64,000 nt of DNA from Sporofaciens musculi (GTDB lineage: Bacteria > Bacillota > Clostridia > Lachnospirales > Lachnospiraceae), in assembly GCF_009830285.1 (NCBI RefSeq), contig NZ_WUQX01000001.1:2170501-2234500 (forward strand), read 5' to 3'. Under the pieces are notes generated by a model. The model did not search any database. It was given only the letters and a program-made list of their open reading frames with translations, and was not told the origin of the DNA. Positions within the stretch are counted from its first letter, which is position 1. Each line of letters opens with the position of its first letter. Position numbers and translations under genes: made by a program. This document shows, one piece after another, positions 62,297-64,000 of the stretch.

Positions 62297-63061
62297 ATGG
62301 AAAACTTAAAGAGAAATGTGGAGGAATTGTACCGGAATATGAGAGGAGAGATGTGGAAAATGCGCCATACTCTGCTTAAATGGCTGCATCTGATGATTCC
62401 CTTGCTCGGAATTTTAGTATTCCTTTCCTACTATTCCTTTTCAGGATGGAGTGACCAGGGGAAAGTGTACGGATACATGGAGGTACTTTCCATTGTGCTG
62501 CCCCTAATCGTCAGCGTGGTCAGCGCAATGTCTGTGGAGTTGGAGGAGAAGGGGCATTTTCAAGCTCTTTTCACAGTGACGGTGTATAAGAGGAATCCCC
62601 TGATTGCCAAGTGGATGGTATTGTGGAGTATGGGATTTGCTGCAATCCTTCTGGCGGTTCTAGGTTTTGGAGTGTGTTTTGGCATCCAGACAGGGAGGAC
62701 GGTGCTCTCAGTGGGAGAGTATTTGGTTTTGGCAGTGGTTTTGTGGCTTGGGAGTATGAACTTATATCTTCTCCATCTCTTTTTGAATCTTGCCTTTTCT
62801 AAGACCATTTCCCTGTGTGTGGGAACTGCACAGTTGGCGGTTTCTGCACTGTTTCTGACAGGGCTTGGGGAGGGAAGGTGGCAGTTTTTTCCCTGCGCAT
62901 GGGGTGGCAGGTGGAGTGGATATCTGTTACAATATTGGAAGGGAAACGAGAGTGTATCAGGAGAATATGTGGCAAACAGCCTGGTTGTGGGAGCAGTTGT
63001 TACAATTCTGTTCTGGTGTGGGGCGCTGCTCTGGTTTCATTACTATGAGGGAAGGCAGTAA
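62297..63061 (+). CDS. ABC transporter permease, MutG/EpiG type
   Basis: A 254-residue second permease with about six membrane spans (MIPLLGILVFLSYYSF, VLSIVLPLIVSVVSAMSV, ILLAVLGFGVCFGI). Two different permeases with one ATPase are characteristic of the LanFEG self-protection exporters. It starts two bases after the first permease and ends next to the regulator start. Confidence 0.85.
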   Translation: MENLKRNVEELYRNMRGEMWKMRHTLLKWLHLMIPLLGILVFLSYYSFSGWSDQGKVYGYMEVLSIVLPLIVSVVSAMSVELEEKGHFQALFTVTVYKRNPLIAKWMVLWSMGFAAILLAVLGFGVCFGIQTGRTVLSVGEYLVLAVVLWLGSMNLYLLHLFLNLAFSKTISLCVGTAQLAVSALFLTGLGEGRWQFFPCAWGGRWSGYLLQYWKGNESVSGEYVANSLVVGAVVTILFWCGALLWFHYYEGRQ

Positions 63062-63062
63062 A

Positions 63063-63719
63063 ATGAGGATATTGGCAGTAGATGATGATGAGCAGATTTT
63101 GAAGCTAATCAGAAATGCATTGGAGAAGGAGGGTTACCAGGTGACGGTGCAAGGTGACCCTCGTAAACTTAAAAACCTGAAGCTTACGGATTACCAGTTA
63201 ATCCTTCTGGATGTAATGATGCCTGGACTTGACGGCTTTGCGCTGTGCGAGGAAATACGTGACAGCGTGGACTGTCCCATCTTATTTTTGACAGCAAAGA
63301 CGAATGAGGCGGATATTATGAAGGGACTTGGCGTCGGCGGGGACGATTATATCACCAAGCCTTTTGGAATCGGGGAATTGCGCGCCAGGGTGGCGGCCCA
63401 TCTGCGAAGGGAGACGAGAGAGAAAAAGCATGCGGTGACCGTAGACGGCGCAATGTTCTATCTGATGGAGAAGAAGGTGCGCTATGGAGAGATGGAGCTT
63501 GGATTTACCAAGAGCGAGTATGCCATCTGCGAGTATCTTGCCATGAATCGCGGACAGGTGTTTTCCAAGGACAGAATCTACGAGCATGTATTCGGGTATG
63601 ACAAGGAGAGCGATCCTTCTGTGATTACAGAGCATGTAAAGAATATTCGGGCAAAATGCCAGAAGGCTGGTTTTCAACCCATTGAGACGGTCTGGGGGAT
63701 TGGATATCGATGGAGATAA
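63063..63719 (+). CDS. OmpR-family response regulator
   Basis: 218 residues. The receiver domain has the acidic pocket VDDDEQ, the phospho-acceptor Asp50 in LILLDVMMPGLDG, Thr in FLTAKT and Lys in YITKPF. The C-terminal winged helix (about 125-218) ends VWGIGYRW, the OmpR/PhoB signature. ATG 63063 follows GAGGGAAGGCAGT; longer in-frame starts lie inside the permease gene. It should control the exporter in response to its sensor kinase. Confidence 0.93.
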   Translation: MRILAVDDDEQILKLIRNALEKEGYQVTVQGDPRKLKNLKLTDYQLILLDVMMPGLDGFALCEEIRDSVDCPILFLTAKTNEADIMKGLGVGGDDYITKPFGIGELRARVAAHLRRETREKKHAVTVDGAMFYLMEKKVRYGEMELGFTKSEYAICEYLAMNRGQVFSKDRIYEHVFGYDKESDPSVITEHVKNIRAKCQKAGFQPIETVWGIGYRWR

Positions 63720-64000
63720 AAGGAAAAAAGAAGACCGTTACGTCGGTGTTTTTCAGGTATGCCTGCTTCTACACAGCCGGCGTCTTATTTTTGATATTTT
63801 TATTGTTCCTTATCTGGTTTGTGCTGGAGGTGACCGGAGAAATCCTTCCGGCGAACCATATGGAGATAAGGCTTAATGAAGCCGCAGATCAAATACGAAA
63901 AGCGCCGAGAATTACAAAGGAAATGCTTCCAGAGGGGTGTATATATGGAGTGTATGAAGGGGATGGCAGTTGGCTTTATGGTACGTTTCCCTCAGAGGAG
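63710..64000 (+). CDS. Sensor histidine kinase, N-terminal part only
   Basis: The frame overlaps the regulator by 10 bases and runs to the window end. It encodes a short basic start (MEIKGKKKTVTSVFFRYA), a membrane span (AGVLFLIFLLFLIWFVLEV) and the beginning of an extracytoplasmic part. The kinase core lies beyond the window. The position after an OmpR regulator makes the call secure in kind, not in ligand. Confidence 0.75.
   Translation, partial: MEIKGKKKTVTSVFFRYACFYTAGVLFLIFLLFLIWFVLEVTGEILPANHMEIRLNEAADQIRKAPRITKEMLPEGCIYGVYEGDGSWLYGTFPSEE

Overview
The window reads as one long surface-glycan biosynthesis island from a low-GC Gram-positive anaerobe, most likely a gut Clostridium of the Lachnospiraceae type. 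The grounds are AGGAGG-type ribosome sites, AT-rich codon use, a lantibiotic-type ABC exporter with an OmpR-type regulator at the right edge, a TnpV remnant, and the absence of Gram-negative lipid A or outer-membrane genes. No rRNA, tRNA or CRISPR array was seen. The genus assignment is inference.

Layout. 1-5.3 kb: end of a glycosyltransferase, a beta-propeller protein, and an RfbH-type CDP-sugar dehydratase with a split transketolase. 5.3-11.9 kb: a compact operon whose four core enzymes match, family for family, the Campylobacter pathway for cytidine diphosphoramidate (glutamine kinase, CDP-amidate kinase, gamma-glutamyl-CDP-amidate hydrolase, cytidylyltransferase), plus a formyltransferase-like protein, a possible methyltransferase and an unknown. 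11.9-16.8 kb: CDP-glucose 4,6-dehydratase, a DUF4422 protein, a damaged Rossmann-TylF gene and an AAA/PD-(D/E)XK gene. 17.2-19.0 kb: first copy of a TnpB-like element. 19.1-31.9 kb: IspD/TarI-like cytidylyltransferase, glf, galE, and DUF4422, GT8 and other glycosyltransferases. 31.9-40.2 kb: methyltransferase, Gfo/Idh oxidoreductase, a CMP-sugar-like cassette, then UDP-glucose dehydrogenase, UDP-xylose synthase and an epimerase. 40.2-44.3 kb: a graveyard of gene fragments around an intact VapD pair. 44.3-46.2 kb: second TnpB-like element. 46.2-60.7 kb: a second glycan block (kinase/nucleotidyltransferase, SIS isomerase, two radical SAM proteins, FkbM and CBS-methyltransferases, GT-B-like proteins, a propeller, an Rpe-like epimerase). 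60.7-64 kb: lantibiotic-type ABC exporter and two-component system.

How it works together. The sugar-nucleotide genes predict UDP-galactofuranose, UDP-glucuronate, UDP-xylose, a CDP-deoxysugar and at least one more CMP/CDP-activated sugar. Many glycosyltransferases would assemble these, and methyl, formyl and possibly phosphoramidate groups would decorate them. A small Rossmann-like module (hallmark YGAG) is attached to the N- or C-terminus of about fifteen otherwise unrelated proteins and also occurs alone.

Most notable signals: (1) two TnpB homologues that have lost all three RuvC acidic residues but keep the zinc ribbon, each followed by about 210 nt of noncoding sequence that is more conserved than the gene itself; (2) the phosphoramidate-type operon in a Gram-positive glycan island; (3) a G9 tract that puts a gene with a strong ribosome site out of frame; (4) the shuffled Rossmann module; (5) a decayed duplicate of the right-hand island boundary inside the island. 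All identity counts are by eye.
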